Shown: positions 22,049-33,654 of the stretch, piece by piece
Layout of the letters: every line of letters starts with the position of its first letter
Numbering within the stretch: the stretch's first letter is position 1
Source of the DNA: Russula earlei
Taxonomy: Eukaryota > Basidiomycota > Agaricomycetes > Russulales > Russulaceae
NCBI GenBank assembly: GCA_025769875.1
Contig: JAGFNK010000004.1
Location: 58,501 to 122,500 of the forward strand
DNA: 64,000 nt
Reading direction: 5' to 3'
The notes under the pieces: model-generated
Told to the model about the DNA's origin: nothing
The model's input: only the letters and a program-made list of their open reading frames with translations
The model's database searches: none
Translations under genes and position numbers: made by a program

Positions 22049-25000
22049 ATGATGTGGCGTCATGGATTGGTCTATAGGTCTAGATCTCCTCCCGATGGTC
22101 CACTTGTTCTTGCCGTCGGCCCACCTCCGCAGCAACAGCAGCAGCAAAACCAGCCCGTGGGACTCCCCTTTCTGACGGAGGAACGATTTATGGACTTCTT
22201 CATGTTGTTCTCCTACGCTACGGGTGTCAGGCTGAATGAACAGGACTTCATCATCGAAGGTCGACCGGTGAACCCATGGCTCCTGCACAGGGCCGTGTTT
22301 GCGCGGAATGGCTTCGATTCGGTGCGTTATAGCGATGACTTTTTTGCCCTCTTCTTACTTCTATCTGTGCGTTAGGTGACTGCGAATGACGAATGGCCGA
22401 TGATCGGCGCTGTCCTAGGTTTCCACGTAATTGGTGGCGGCGATCCAAGTCAGTTGGCACATTGCGAACCCGCTGTGGCGCATCGATTGCAGCAGATATA
22501 CCAAGTATCTCTGCGTCACTTTGATCAAGCGTACATCAACAGCGTCGGTGCTCGATCGGGGAGCCTGCACGCGTCGAGTCAAGTTCACGCACTGTCGCAT
22601 CAGCAGACGCAGACGGATTGTCGACCTCTTTCCGCCAGTATCGCATCGGAATCGTCCACTCTGACCCCACAAGTCACAAGCATGCTGCCCCTCTTCTCAA
22701 GTGGTTCCTGTACTCAGCTCGAAGCGCAGCGCGTTTCAGAGCAACTTGGTCTCCTGGAGTCGAATAAGGAGCACCTGAAATGTGCATCGCAAGACCAGAG
22801 TGGGTTCTTACCTGGTCTTACGTCTACCGCGTATGCGCCACAGATTGACCGGACTCAACTCGACCAGCCTGCTAGCATTCAAGCAATCGGTCATTCATTC
22901 GTGCGACCTGCACAAGGTCAGCAGCAGCAGCACTCGGGCAGAGATTTCATGCGCGTAGATGTGATGAACCTAACCTGGTCACAGCAACAGGTGTGTCTTG
23001 CACTCAGTCGGCTATTCCTTTTTTCGTATCAGTTAGATGACATCGGCGTACGCGTTCATTTCTTCTGCGTATAACGAGCTAAGTTTTCCTTCGATATGTT
23101 CACTTGTGCCCTGCCTCTTCGTCAGGTTATGTCCCCACCATTTTTGCCATTGCATACGATTGTACCTAGTCAGTGGCGAGATCACGATCTCGAACATTTC
23201 CTCTCCGCGCTTCTCCCAATCCTTTCACTCACACCCCATTTCTTTACTTAGTTTCTGAATACTCTGCGACTTAAAGTCGCGCAAGGCGCTATGACACCTC
23301 AACAAGCACAGGAACGTTTTTCAATGATGCGAGTCTCTGATTTCCAGGAACAGATTACCCCACAGCAAATGTCACCACGTTTTCCCGCTTCCACAATGTC
23401 AAATGGAACCACTCAGCAGCAAATGGTCGCGTTCTCCCAGCGTGCTCAGGTTTCAACTAATAATCAAATGAATTCCCTCCAGAGAGTGAGCCAGGCACTG
23501 GATCCTTGGCATGCTCGTCATTTTGGCATGCCCCTCCCGCAGAACCAGCAACAACAGAACAGCTCCGGCTTTGGTACTTGTGTTGGTCAAAATGTCGGCC
23601 CATCTGAAATGGAGTTCGATCGAGGACCAGAGTCACTTCCGCAAAATTTCGTCCAAGCTTCTCCTTCTGTCTCTCCCGCCGGTCTTCAGTCCTCTTTCCC
23701 TTCTTCGACCTCGCAAGTCATCTCAGCGGGGGAACAACAAGTCCCTGAACCGTCTGATGTTTTCGCCGACATGCCAATTCCGCAACTCCGATACATGCAC
23801 TTTTCAATCAAACGTGATGTCGAAGAGGGAGAGAATAAACTCCAAACTGCCGTTAACTCTGGACGTGATGACAAACTGCAGCGGCGACTCCGAGCCAAAC
23901 TCGACGTCAATAAGCAACGCTTACTTGCATTGCAGGAATATATTGATACAAAGACCGGGTCAAGGTAAATCCCACTGTCTCCTAGCGGGTATTCCCTAAT
24001 CGGTTTTCAGCGGCGATCCTGCACAACATGCTGGAAATGGAGCTGAATTAGGTCAACGACTTACGGCCCTTTTTTTGAAGCCGGCGCCAATTTTTCCCCA
24101 CGTCTCCGTCAATGTTGATTTGCTCGATAACGGCACCTTTGCACAGTTGGCCGGTGCTTCGCAGCAGCAGTCGTCGCAGATCATGCATTCCCCCCCACAG
24201 CAGCTTATCCAGTTCTATGATATACCCCCCTCGTTGGAGGAGCGCTTCAAGAGCGTCTTCATGCATTTTACTGCCTACACAGGCATTGTGCTCGGTGAAA
24301 GTGACCTTATCATTGAAAATCGACAGATCAGCCCTTTGGCTTTGCATAAAGCGGTGTTCCTGCGGAACGGCTTCGAAGCAGTACGTCGTGGAATAATTCT
24401 TCCGTCGCCATTTCGACCCATACTTGCGCTAGGTGTGTTCACACGACGAGTGGCCCATTGTTGGCGTCGTTCTAGGTTTTCCTCCGCTTACGAATTTGAG
24501 TGTTGATCAGCCTGTGCGATGCGGCCCTGCCATAGCGCGCCAGCTACAACAACTATATCATGAATTTTTACACCCCTTTGACAAGGCTTACATTACTAAC
24601 ATCATCCCACGATTGAAGAGTTTGCAGACGGGGGGTCAAGTGTTGATTCAGCCTTTCCAACAGTCACGTCAGCCGACAGAGACTGACTATCAGGCACTTC
24701 TGGCTAGCATCACGTCGGATCTATCCCTTCTGACTTCCGAAGTGATGAGCTTGTTGCCACAATTCGCGAGCACGTCCTGTGTCGAGTTTGAAGCTCACGA
24801 AATTCTAGACCACGTCATTGAATTCATATGGCAGGAAAGACAGCGCGTTCGCCTCGGCGCTCCAAAGACATTCAATTCATCGACACAATCTATCCAGACT
24901 CCCCAGCAACGTCAGCGGTCGAGACAAGTTGCTAAAGAATACTCCGTAGCTCAGGATATTGTGAAGTTTACGTCATCCGGACAGCTGATCGGCGGGGCAA

Positions 25001-25792
25001 GTAGCAAGACTTTTGCCCCAGTCCTTGCCGCTTCGGCCAGTGCTAGCACCGCGCAGATACGTCGGGCAACTGCAGATGAAATATCTGCTGCGAAGCTATG
25101 GGTCGACGAGCAGAAGATAATCGCTTTAAAGCGTGGTATGTCCCGGCTGGTTCTCTTTCATCTTTGTGCCCCTTCAATCGGTTTTTTTCGTCCCTTAGCC
25201 TTCGACGTGAATGCCGAATGTACTGCGGCGGTTCCCGATATTGATATACAAGAGTACCATCGCAATCTGCAACGTCTTGATCTGGTACTTGCCAATATAG
25301 AGAAATACATTCACATCGCGTTTGCAGTTCTGAAGAAAGAGGACATTGCCCAAAGGATGCTCGAGATGGTACAGTTTGTTTTAGGTCCATACTAGAACAG
25401 CGATTGATGCCAAGGAAATCTATTCATAGATGGCGACTGTCAAATTTCAGTTGGAAGGACTTAAGAAACCGAATCCGCAATACGTGCTCGAACTCCATAA
25501 GATCCGGGGAATGATACAAGAAGCAGAGAATATGGACAAGGGCCTGAGGACCATTCTGGGCTCAAGGATGTACAATCACCCAACGATAGCAACAAGTAGC
25601 TACCCTTCGGCGTCGGCGCGTTTCCTGCAGCCAACGCTTTCCATGGGGATCCCCCCACCGTTCACCCCGCCCGCCACCCCCTATCCGTCACTGGCTGTGG
25701 AGTCTACGCCATCTCTGGATGGTGCGACGTCCCGCTGGGAGGATCACTTTGCCGACGAAGTCAGATTTGCGATGAACAAGCTGAGAATTTGA
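22049..25792 (+). CDS. SWI1-like protein with two ARID domains, short C-terminus
   Basis: Seven exons join in phase: 22049-22321, 22376-22990, 23252-23964, 24011-24380, 24433-25135, 25199-25368 and 25430-25792 (1068 residues). The first ARID (ARID/BRIGHT DNA-binding fold) runs from FMDFFMLFSYATGVRLNE through NDEWPMIGAVLG to RLQQIYQVSLRHFDQAYI. A Q-rich region with FLNTLRLKVAQGAMTPQQAQ follows, which is where I would expect the start of an ordinary SWI1-like protein. The second ARID spans FKSVFMHFTAYTGI to LYHEFLHPFDKAYI, and then come WVDEQK and EYHRNLQRLDLVLANIEKYI. ARID/SWI1 proteins are subunits of SWI/SNF chromatin remodelers. Compared with the copy at 28 kb, the C-terminal third is missing. 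The true start could also be at 22949, which would drop the first ARID. The start at 22049 is the first ATG in frame. Confidence 0.75.
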
Positions 25793-27961
25793 TGACGACC
25801 ATGACATTTCTTGAACACTGCAATCTCTCGGGCTGGTTCTATGCTGATCGTCCGGGTGGAGGACATTTCAATCTTCTTGCCGTTCGGACTTCCCCTCCTG
25901 AGTTGTATTTTTAACCACGTAACCCATCCGTCACGAGAAACCGTCCATTACGGTATGTGCTGTTGATGTCCGAGATCGAGATCGAAACGTGCCTGTACGC
26001 TGAAACCCCGTGTTGTTGTCCTAACGTTGTGCCCTGTTCCTGGATCTGCTGTATGTCGGGGTTGGTATTACGAACTTCGGGTGAGGTAGACACGCCATAT
26101 GTAGTCTTGATTTGATGAAACATCGCGAAACGATGGAAATACGTATAAAAGATCTTGCTCGTCCCTGGCCCTAGCCGATTGACCAAACGACGCTCGCAAT
26201 GCATGCGCCCTCCGGTCGCTGTGCGACTCGGACGCGCAGGATTTGTGCCAGCCATAATGCCTACACAACTGGTACCGACCCCGTATGGTATCGCTGTGAT
26301 AGCATACAGACAGGAACGATAGGGGAGGCGGTCGCGGCTACTTCCCAGGGCCAGCGGCCGTCTCGGTGGGAGCTCCCGAACGTGCCCCGTGAATTGATTT
26401 GACACGCTCTCCATCTTATTCGTGCGTGTGTTTGGAACTTGGACGTAGACAAACCCCCGCTCTGATAACGAACGTGTCGTGCTCCGTACACCGCGTGATG
26501 CAATGCGTTCGGGGACGCGCGGGTAAGTTCGTCCATGCTGGCTTAGACCTGACGAGGGAGCGTGTGAGTGGCCCAGTGGGAAAAAGTCCAGGTATACTAC
26601 GAGACGCGTCGAGGGTCTTGTCGAGCGGCTTTTTATGTTGGGCAGACGAGAGGAGCACGACAGCGCGTAGATCGTTTATTCGAGAGAGCCCTCGGAGTGC
26701 TTTATACAAAAACCAAAGAACAGGAACCGAAAGAGGGGGCTGATGAAAGGGGATCGAGTCGGAGACGGAGGGGCAGGATCGGTAGCGAAGGCCATGAAAG
26801 CCGCCGACGTCACATGCGTGTTTCTCCAGTCTCCTTCAAACTCGGCCACCTTTCTTTTTTTCCTCCCTCGGGTTTGATGAGCAGCACCGAGCTCCTTCTG
26901 CCACGTCAGTGGCGATGCCAGTGCCGGCCATGGCTATGACGCGGTCGTGTTAGCCAGATCGGACGCTGGAAAAGGCTTGGTTGTGTGGGTTTAGCGCTTA
27001 GCGCTTAGCTTACGGCTGCGCAACCGCACATGTCCTCTTCGTTTTGACACTGCCGTCATTCGAGAGCCGTGGGCAAGCAACATTATTTAAGTACACTATT
27101 CAGAATTATTGCTTGATAGTTTAACACAAGCATTGTGCTTATATACTTATACCTTCAGTAAATTTTACATCTTGGTAAACCAGATACCCTGGATACTATG
27201 CCTCTTAGGTACGGTCGGATCTGCTTGGTGCTGCTCAGCGCTCACTGGTTGGATAATCAAACTTATTGACTGTCACAAAACCTGTATAACGAAAAATGGT
27301 GTTGTGTTTGCAAATGATATTGTACTAGAGGATAAATGATATGACAAGCTTCCCTATGCACTGTTTGCTTTCCAAGCTTGCAAACCTCCCAACTCCCAAC
27401 CTCCCATCTGCTTCAGCTGGCATACATACATACTTGTCAACATTATATAATTATTATTACTTTGTCCAGGAATTTCATATAACATAATAAAATAAACGAT
27501 AATGTGTTCTTCATAAGTTGATTTTCCAACCGGTTATGGCCGCCTGAGCTTAAAATCGCGACAGAGAATGGCCCTGCGACCAGTCGCGTTGTTGAGTTCG
27601 CCCGTGCAAGTGAATGGGTAGTACTTATGGACCCTACTAAACTCCGACGCTCCGACGCAAGACAAAGGTGCATTAGTAAGCTCTCCGACGTAAATTCATT
27701 AAATTTCACTGCTGTTTCCCATCTCATTCTGGTGACCGGCCTGAGATGATGATCGTCATTGATACGCCATGTTCTCAAATTTTGAACATGCACCCCTTTC
27801 TGTATGATAATGCTATCGAATTTTACTGACCGACGACTCGACCGAGAAGAGAAGCGCCGTTACAGCATGATTAAACGCCCCGCCCTCAACATACTCTTCT
27901 GCACTAGGCCAACAAACGTCTACCACGACTCTACAGTGCCATCAATACTTACTTTCCTGGC
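25793..27961. other. Intergenic, no gene recognised
   Basis: A short frame directly after the ARID gene (25792-25913) has no recognised motif. 26190-26940 has overlapping frames of biased composition but no linked exons. 27400-27480 is A/T-rich. The last ~400 bp before 27962 resemble the ~270 bp upstream of 33655 (shared ATGTTCTCAA, TGTATGATAA/TGCACGATAA and TACTTACTT blocks), so this is probably the promoter that was duplicated with the F-box genes. Confidence 0.4.
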
Positions 27962-30900
27962 ATGTCTTATCCTCTACCGCACATCCCCCGAGATCGATCC
28001 GCCAAGACAATTGACCAACCTGCACAGGGTGTGCTCTTTATGACTCCGAAGTACTAGTATGGTCCATCCCCCTTCCTTTATCACCTCGAGAGTAATCATT
28101 GGCTCACCAGTTACGGCCTATATCGTTCCTTTGTCCACATCCTCGACAACGATTCACTTCTCAACATAATCTATTACTGTCGACCGGTTCTTATCGATGA
28201 AGACCAGGCTGATGAAAACGACATCTTGCTAGGAGGGGAATGGTGCCGTGAACGCTGGTGGTACAAGCTCGCCCACGTTTGCCGTAGGTGGCGATGTCTT
28301 ATACTCTCGTCATCATCCCACCTTGGCCTTCGCCTTGTTTGCACATATGGCACACCTGTAGCAGATATGCTGGCACATTCTCCCCCATTGCCTCTCATTA
28401 TAGACTACACGGACAAGGATCGCGAGGCCACTGCAGAAGACGATGAGGGCATCCTGATCGCACTCCAGCACCGCAACCGAGTCCGCTGGGTCCGCGTTTG
28501 GAGGCCTGTTCCGAACTTGGAGAAGCTCATCATGGCTATAGATGAAGAATTTCCGATGCTGGAATACCTGTACATCGGGCCCTCCACCAAGCACGATACA
28601 AGCTTGATACTTCCAAAAACACTTCAAGCACCACATTTACGCCACTTGATATTGTATAACTTTACATTTCCGATCGGGTCTCCGTTCCTGACAACAATTC
28701 CCGCCCTCGTCACACTCTCGCTGAATGATATCCTCCCATCCGACTTCCTCCCACTTGATGTTTTTCTCCGGCAGCTTTCACTCATACCTCAGCTGGAGAT
28801 GCTGGGCATCAGGTTTCGCTCCCCTATTCCCGACATTGACATTCAGCGGCAACTCTTGCGTTCGCCAATCATGACATATGTGATTCTTCCTAACCTTCAC
28901 TCCCTTTCGTTTAAAGGTACTAGTGCTTACCTGGAAGCGTTTCTTGCTCGGATCACGGCTCCTGTTTTGGAGAAGCTCCAAATTGTCTTCTTTAATCAGC
29001 TGATATTCTCCATCCCACACCTCCTGCAGTTCACAAGTGCAAGAGAGAACCTCAGGTTTAGAAGTGCTAGGATCAAGTTTTCTACTCACGGAGTTGACAT
29101 GAGAGTGGAACCCCGTGAAGGGACGAGGGCGTGTACCTTCCACATGCATGTCATCTGCCAACACCTTGACTGGCAGGTAGGGTCTGCTGCGCAGATTTTC
29201 AATGCGCTCAGGACAGTCTTTTCTGCGGTAAAGTCTCTTACTCTCGAGTATGGGGGCCACGGTATCGAATCGGAGTTTCGTCAAGAGGCAGATCGTACAG
29301 AGTGGCACGAACTTCTCAGGTCTTTTAACAGGCTGAAGAATCTTCGAGTGGACAATGATCTCATCCAGGAGGTCTCTCGTTCTCTACAAGTAGAAAATGA
29401 AGGATCCCTTAAGGAGTTGTTACCCGAGCTGAAGGAGCTCCCAGTTACCGAATTTAGCGGTGCTGCCAGTGTCTCCTCACCCATTCGGAGTGTTGCTGCT
29501 GGTGTCTCACCCATTGGCAGCGTTTCAGGCTGCCTAGTCTCTCTTTCCTTACCGGCGCACATCACACGTTCTACTTTGCAGCAGTTTCAGCTCCAAAAAA
29601 TTCCCCCTTTATCAGAAGACGGGTTTAAGCGCACCTTTGCTCGATTCACTTCCACCGGGCCCAGTGGTTGTGACCTCATAATTGAAGGTCGCCAGATCAA
29701 TCTCTGGGCTTTGCACAAGGCAGTATTCTTACGCAACGGCTTTGATTCCGTACGTCTTTCGCTAATCATTTGATTGAGGCACCTACCAACATCTGTATCA
29801 GGTAACCACAAACGACGAGTGGCCTGTTATTGGGGCTGCTCTGGGATTCCCTTCGTTTACAGGTGGAGATGCTGGTCAGCCTGCACGTTGTGCACCTGCA
29901 GTAGCGCTCCGATTGCAACAAATATACGCCGAGGTTTTACGCCACTTCGACCAAGCTTACATTGATTGCGTTATTACTCGGTTGAAGAACTCGCAGACAT
30001 CGGGTCCGATGCCTCAAATACCTCAGTCTGCGCAAACACAAGCGCTGCCACATCAAACCATGAAGGCGGATTATCAGGCACTTTTTTTGGCCAGCATCAC
30101 ATCCAAATCCTCTGTTATGAACTCGGATGTGATGAGCATCCTGCCGCGGTTCTCGCATACATACGGTGCTGACCTAGAAGCACGCCGGGTTCCGCAGCAT
30201 GTGATTGCATCCGTGGAGCAGAATCGGGAGCATTTGCAACGTGCGGCACAAGGTCAGAAAGGCTTCCGCGCGGGTCTTACGTCCGCGAAGAATCACCCGC
30301 TCGACAACACTCAGGTCAACCAAGCATCTTCTCATCAAGCGTTAGCGCGCCCTTACCAGCTCATTCCTGGTAATAGGGGGCCTCAACAGTTGCCACGGCA
30401 GGCTTCAGCCAAAGGGCCAGGAAAGTCCACCATGTTGCCGCCCGGTCAGCCATTTAACGCCGTCGTTGGCCCTCTCTTCCGCGTATCGGCTTCACAGTCG
30501 ATGAGCGCATCTGGCATGCCGTCGATGGGTTCCCAGATAGCTGGTTCTAACCCAAATGGCATAGCGCAGGGTCAGGGAGGAGCCATGTCCGTACCAATGA
30601 ATCCGGCTGCTATGAACAGTGTCGCTTCTGGTTCAATCCTTCCCCAACCTGCAGGGCCGATGCAGATACGGCGACCAACAGCAGAAGAAGTCGTTGCTGC
30701 GAAGCGATGGGTGGATGAACAGAAGAGAAAGGCTTTCAGTCGCGGTTAGTCTGGTCTAGTCTGTTCTATACTCTGGTTTTCTAACCCTTTTCCTTTTCGT
30801 GCCAGACTTTGACGGAGTCGCTGGCTACCCCACAATTCCAGAGAGTGACATTCAATCATACCATCGCAATCTGGAATATCTTGATCACGCACTTGCCAAT

Positions 30901-31732
30901 ATTGAGAAGTATATTCATATTGCCTTTGCCGTGTTGAAGAAAGAAGACGTCGTCCAAAGGATGTTCACCATGGTGAGCCAAATTACTCGTCGTGGGATTG
31001 CAATTCATTCGACTGAGTATATGTAGATGGCGTTTGCGAAAGTTCAGTTGGAAGAATTTAAGAAGCCCAAACCGCGATACGTGCTCGAACTTCCCACAAT
31101 CCGGGGAATGATACAGGAAGTATATAATATGGATAAGGGTTTAAAGACAGTCCTTGGCCTTAGGGTGCAACCGCAGATGATGCCCCCTGGTGGCGTCCCT
31201 TCTGCATCGCAGCCCCCTTTACATCAACATTCAACAGCCACTCTAGTGTTATATGGCCCTCCTGTCCAAACGACCGCGCCTGTGGCAGGCTGCAACCTTG
31301 TCACGCCCTCCACATGGGCCCCCCTCGCAACCGGCGCAACACATAAAGAAATTATCCCAATCGCAGGCCCCTGGGGCAGCGATATCCACCCCTACCCCGC
31401 TTCCAATCCCAACTGCCTCTACTCCGATTCTACAACCAACGACTTCTGGTATCACGGCACCGTCTCCTCAGACCCCGAAGTCTCCCAAAGGGAAAGCTGC
31501 CGCAAAGCCGAAGCCGCTGACTCGTCGCAAGGCCTCGACGAAGGCCAACAGCCTCGAAACGCCACAATCTGCACACTCAGCCTCTTCCAGTTTTACAGCT
31601 TCGGTGCCTGGGTATGCGAGAGTGGGTGTGAAGAGGGTTCGTGAAGATGAGACCGACGCACCCATACGAAGGGTTACGTCGGTGCCATCGCCGAAGAGGA
31701 CGAAACCTGACCTGGGTTGGACCACCCAATGA
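27962..31732 (+). CDS. F-box/LRR-like protein fused to ARID/SWI1-like protein
   Basis: Exons 27962-28056, 28111-29749, 29802-30744, 30806-30972, 31027-31245 and 31289-31732 join in phase (1168 residues). The last 43-bp intron is weak and may instead be a frameshift. Residues ~35-105 are an F-box-like start (VHILDNDSLLNIIYYCRPV, WWYKLAHVCRRWRCLIL), followed by the family's LRR-like body (VCTYGTPVADMLAHSPPLPL, LRHLILYNFTF, LPNLHSLSF). In the same exon the frame runs into an ARID: FKRTFARFTSTG, DLIIEGRQINLWALHKAVFL, then across the intron NDEWPVIGAALG and LQQIYAEVLRHFDQAYI. The SWI1-like middle follows (KRWVDEQKRKAF, SYHRNLEYLDHALANIEKYI). F-box proteins select targets for SCF ubiquitin ligases and ARIDs bind DNA; a joint role is inference. 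The family's C-terminus lies just beyond, out of frame. Confidence 0.78.
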
Positions 31733-32306
31733 AGAATTTCGGAAGCGTGACGAGCAAATCGAGAACTTGATACAAGCCAAGGCATTCTCTGAGCATGTCA
31801 CGAAACTTATTGACGAGAATCCAGAGTCTGCTGAGGCGGTCTCGAGTGCCTTGGACGCGATCCTTCGTACCTACACGCCAGCACTAGACATGGAAGACCC
31901 AACGGTCCCAACGTCCTTTCTTCCACCAACATCCCCGTCACATGCAACCGGCCACGATATATTTGATTATATTGACTACACGGCATTTGAAGACGTCCCC
32001 GACATATTTGGAGACTTTATTGTCCACCCGTCATTTACAGACACCCCTACCCCGGGTGCCGTTGCGCATTCGCCAGCGAAACCCAGCCCAGAGTCCGCGT
32101 CTGATCAGGACCACCCTCATAAAGGCCGCGCAGGTCTTTCTCCCCAGATCTCTGACGCAAATGTAGAGGACGCATATGAATTACTTCGACCGACAGTCTG
32201 GAAGGAAATTGCAGGCGGAGACCAGATGTTCCACCAACTACAAGGATGGAGATGGGACGGTCCGGTGGAAACGCCAGATCAAGCATGGGCTATCTCCACT
32301 TCATAG
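31700..32306 (+). pseudogene. Out-of-frame C-terminal part of the SWI1-like module
   Basis: Starting at about 31715 a third frame reads GPPNEEFRKRDEQIENLIQA, HVTKLIDENPESAEAVSSAL and LRPTVWKEIAGGDQMF, ending at 32306. This looks like the genuine acidic C-terminus of the protein above, but it is shifted by one base from the frame that ends in PKRTKPDLGWTTQ at 31732. I see no intron that would reconnect them. Either a small indel broke the gene here or a sequencing error did. Confidence 0.6.
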
Positions 32307-33654
32307 ACAGGGAGTATCAGTTCTCCCCTGACCCTGACACGTCGGTTTGTACCTAATAATTATCCCTGTTTATCGCCTGTTCAAACATCATATGACTATT
32401 CCCCTTCCCATCTGTAGATTTCGCCTATATGCTTAACTTTTTTTGCGGTTCAAGTGCTATCCTCCTGAACTCCCCCATGGCCTTCAATTTCATTTGTACA
32501 TACTCATATTACTTGTTCCGCATACTGAAAATTTCTACCTCCTTCTCAGCCGCTCTCAGAATTCTTCCATGTTTAACTTGCTTTCCCGTTGGAGTTACAG
32601 CCACAGCGCGACAACAACACCAGCTCGGAAGTCCGAGCTCCGGGTTCCGAGGTTCACACACACGCACATTTAGATAATGTGGCTTTCCTTTCATGCCACG
32701 CTACCTTTGTCTAGTTCAAGTATATAATTTTCATTCTCGTACCTCAGTCTTGATTCACACAGACTGAGGTCAGTTACATTCTCTATCTCGTTACTCCCAG
32801 TACTGATACTATACCTAGCGCGATCTTATCGCTACAGGTTAGATACACCAAATATTAGTCTTGATTCACACAGACTGAGCGCGATCTTATCGCCACAAGA
32901 TACTGAGGAGGATCCCTTGCCGGTGTTGATAAGTACATCTAAAACGCGGACAACGTACCTCCACATCTTCCCAAAGTGTAGCACTCGTCTGATGGGTGAG
33001 TTTGATAGTGTGGGATCGTGAATTTGGGTGGCAGGGGGTGAGATGACCTTTTTCTCTTTGAGTTCAGGCTCCTTCGACCGTTGACACTCCCGGTGCGCTC
33101 CCCATCTGAGCCGCGCGGTGTAATGCTGACGTAAGACCCCGTGGAGCTCAGGGGCCTGCAGGCCACCACAAACTATCGAATTGGACGTACAAGCATCGTG
33201 CTGAGCTATGGTATACAATCTGCAAGAAAGTGCCGAAGATACGTTTGGCTTGCAAGGCCAAGGCCAGTTCAGTTCACGGACACGCTGCTGTCATGCCCCT
33301 GACACTAAAATTGAATGGTAAGTACACCACAACTTTGCGGCAATTTCCGTCAACTCCGCAACTTCCAAATGTGAAAGTTCCCTCACGTTGGCACTTGAAT
33401 ACTGACTGCGACGTACGTACTCCCTTTCTACTAAGGACTGTCGTTGTTGTCATTATGTGGATTCTATGTTCTCAATGGTCATCATGATCACTTTCTGCAC
33501 GATAACATCGAATTTACTGATATGCCTGAATGAGCGGCGACGTACACGGCAAGGTTAAGCGCCCCAAGGATGCTCGTCCTAGCTTGCGACACGAGGCCAC
33601 GAGCCATAGACATCATCTGTCGATCACGGCGTTATCTATACTTACTTCCCTGCC
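32307..33654. other. Intergenic with duplicated small hairpins
   Basis: No gene is recognised. Two copies of a hairpin (CTCAGTCT, 9-10 bp loop, AGACTGAG) lie at about 32743-32770 and 32853-32879, each near a copy of GCGCGATCTTATCGC. They may be terminal pieces of an old retroelement. Sequence from about 33390 to 33654 resembles the region upstream of 27962. Confidence 0.45.

Noticed and set aside
26988..27012. Telomere-like TTAGCGC tandem
   Set aside because: Only about two and a half units and not the fungal TTAGGG repeat; likely chance.
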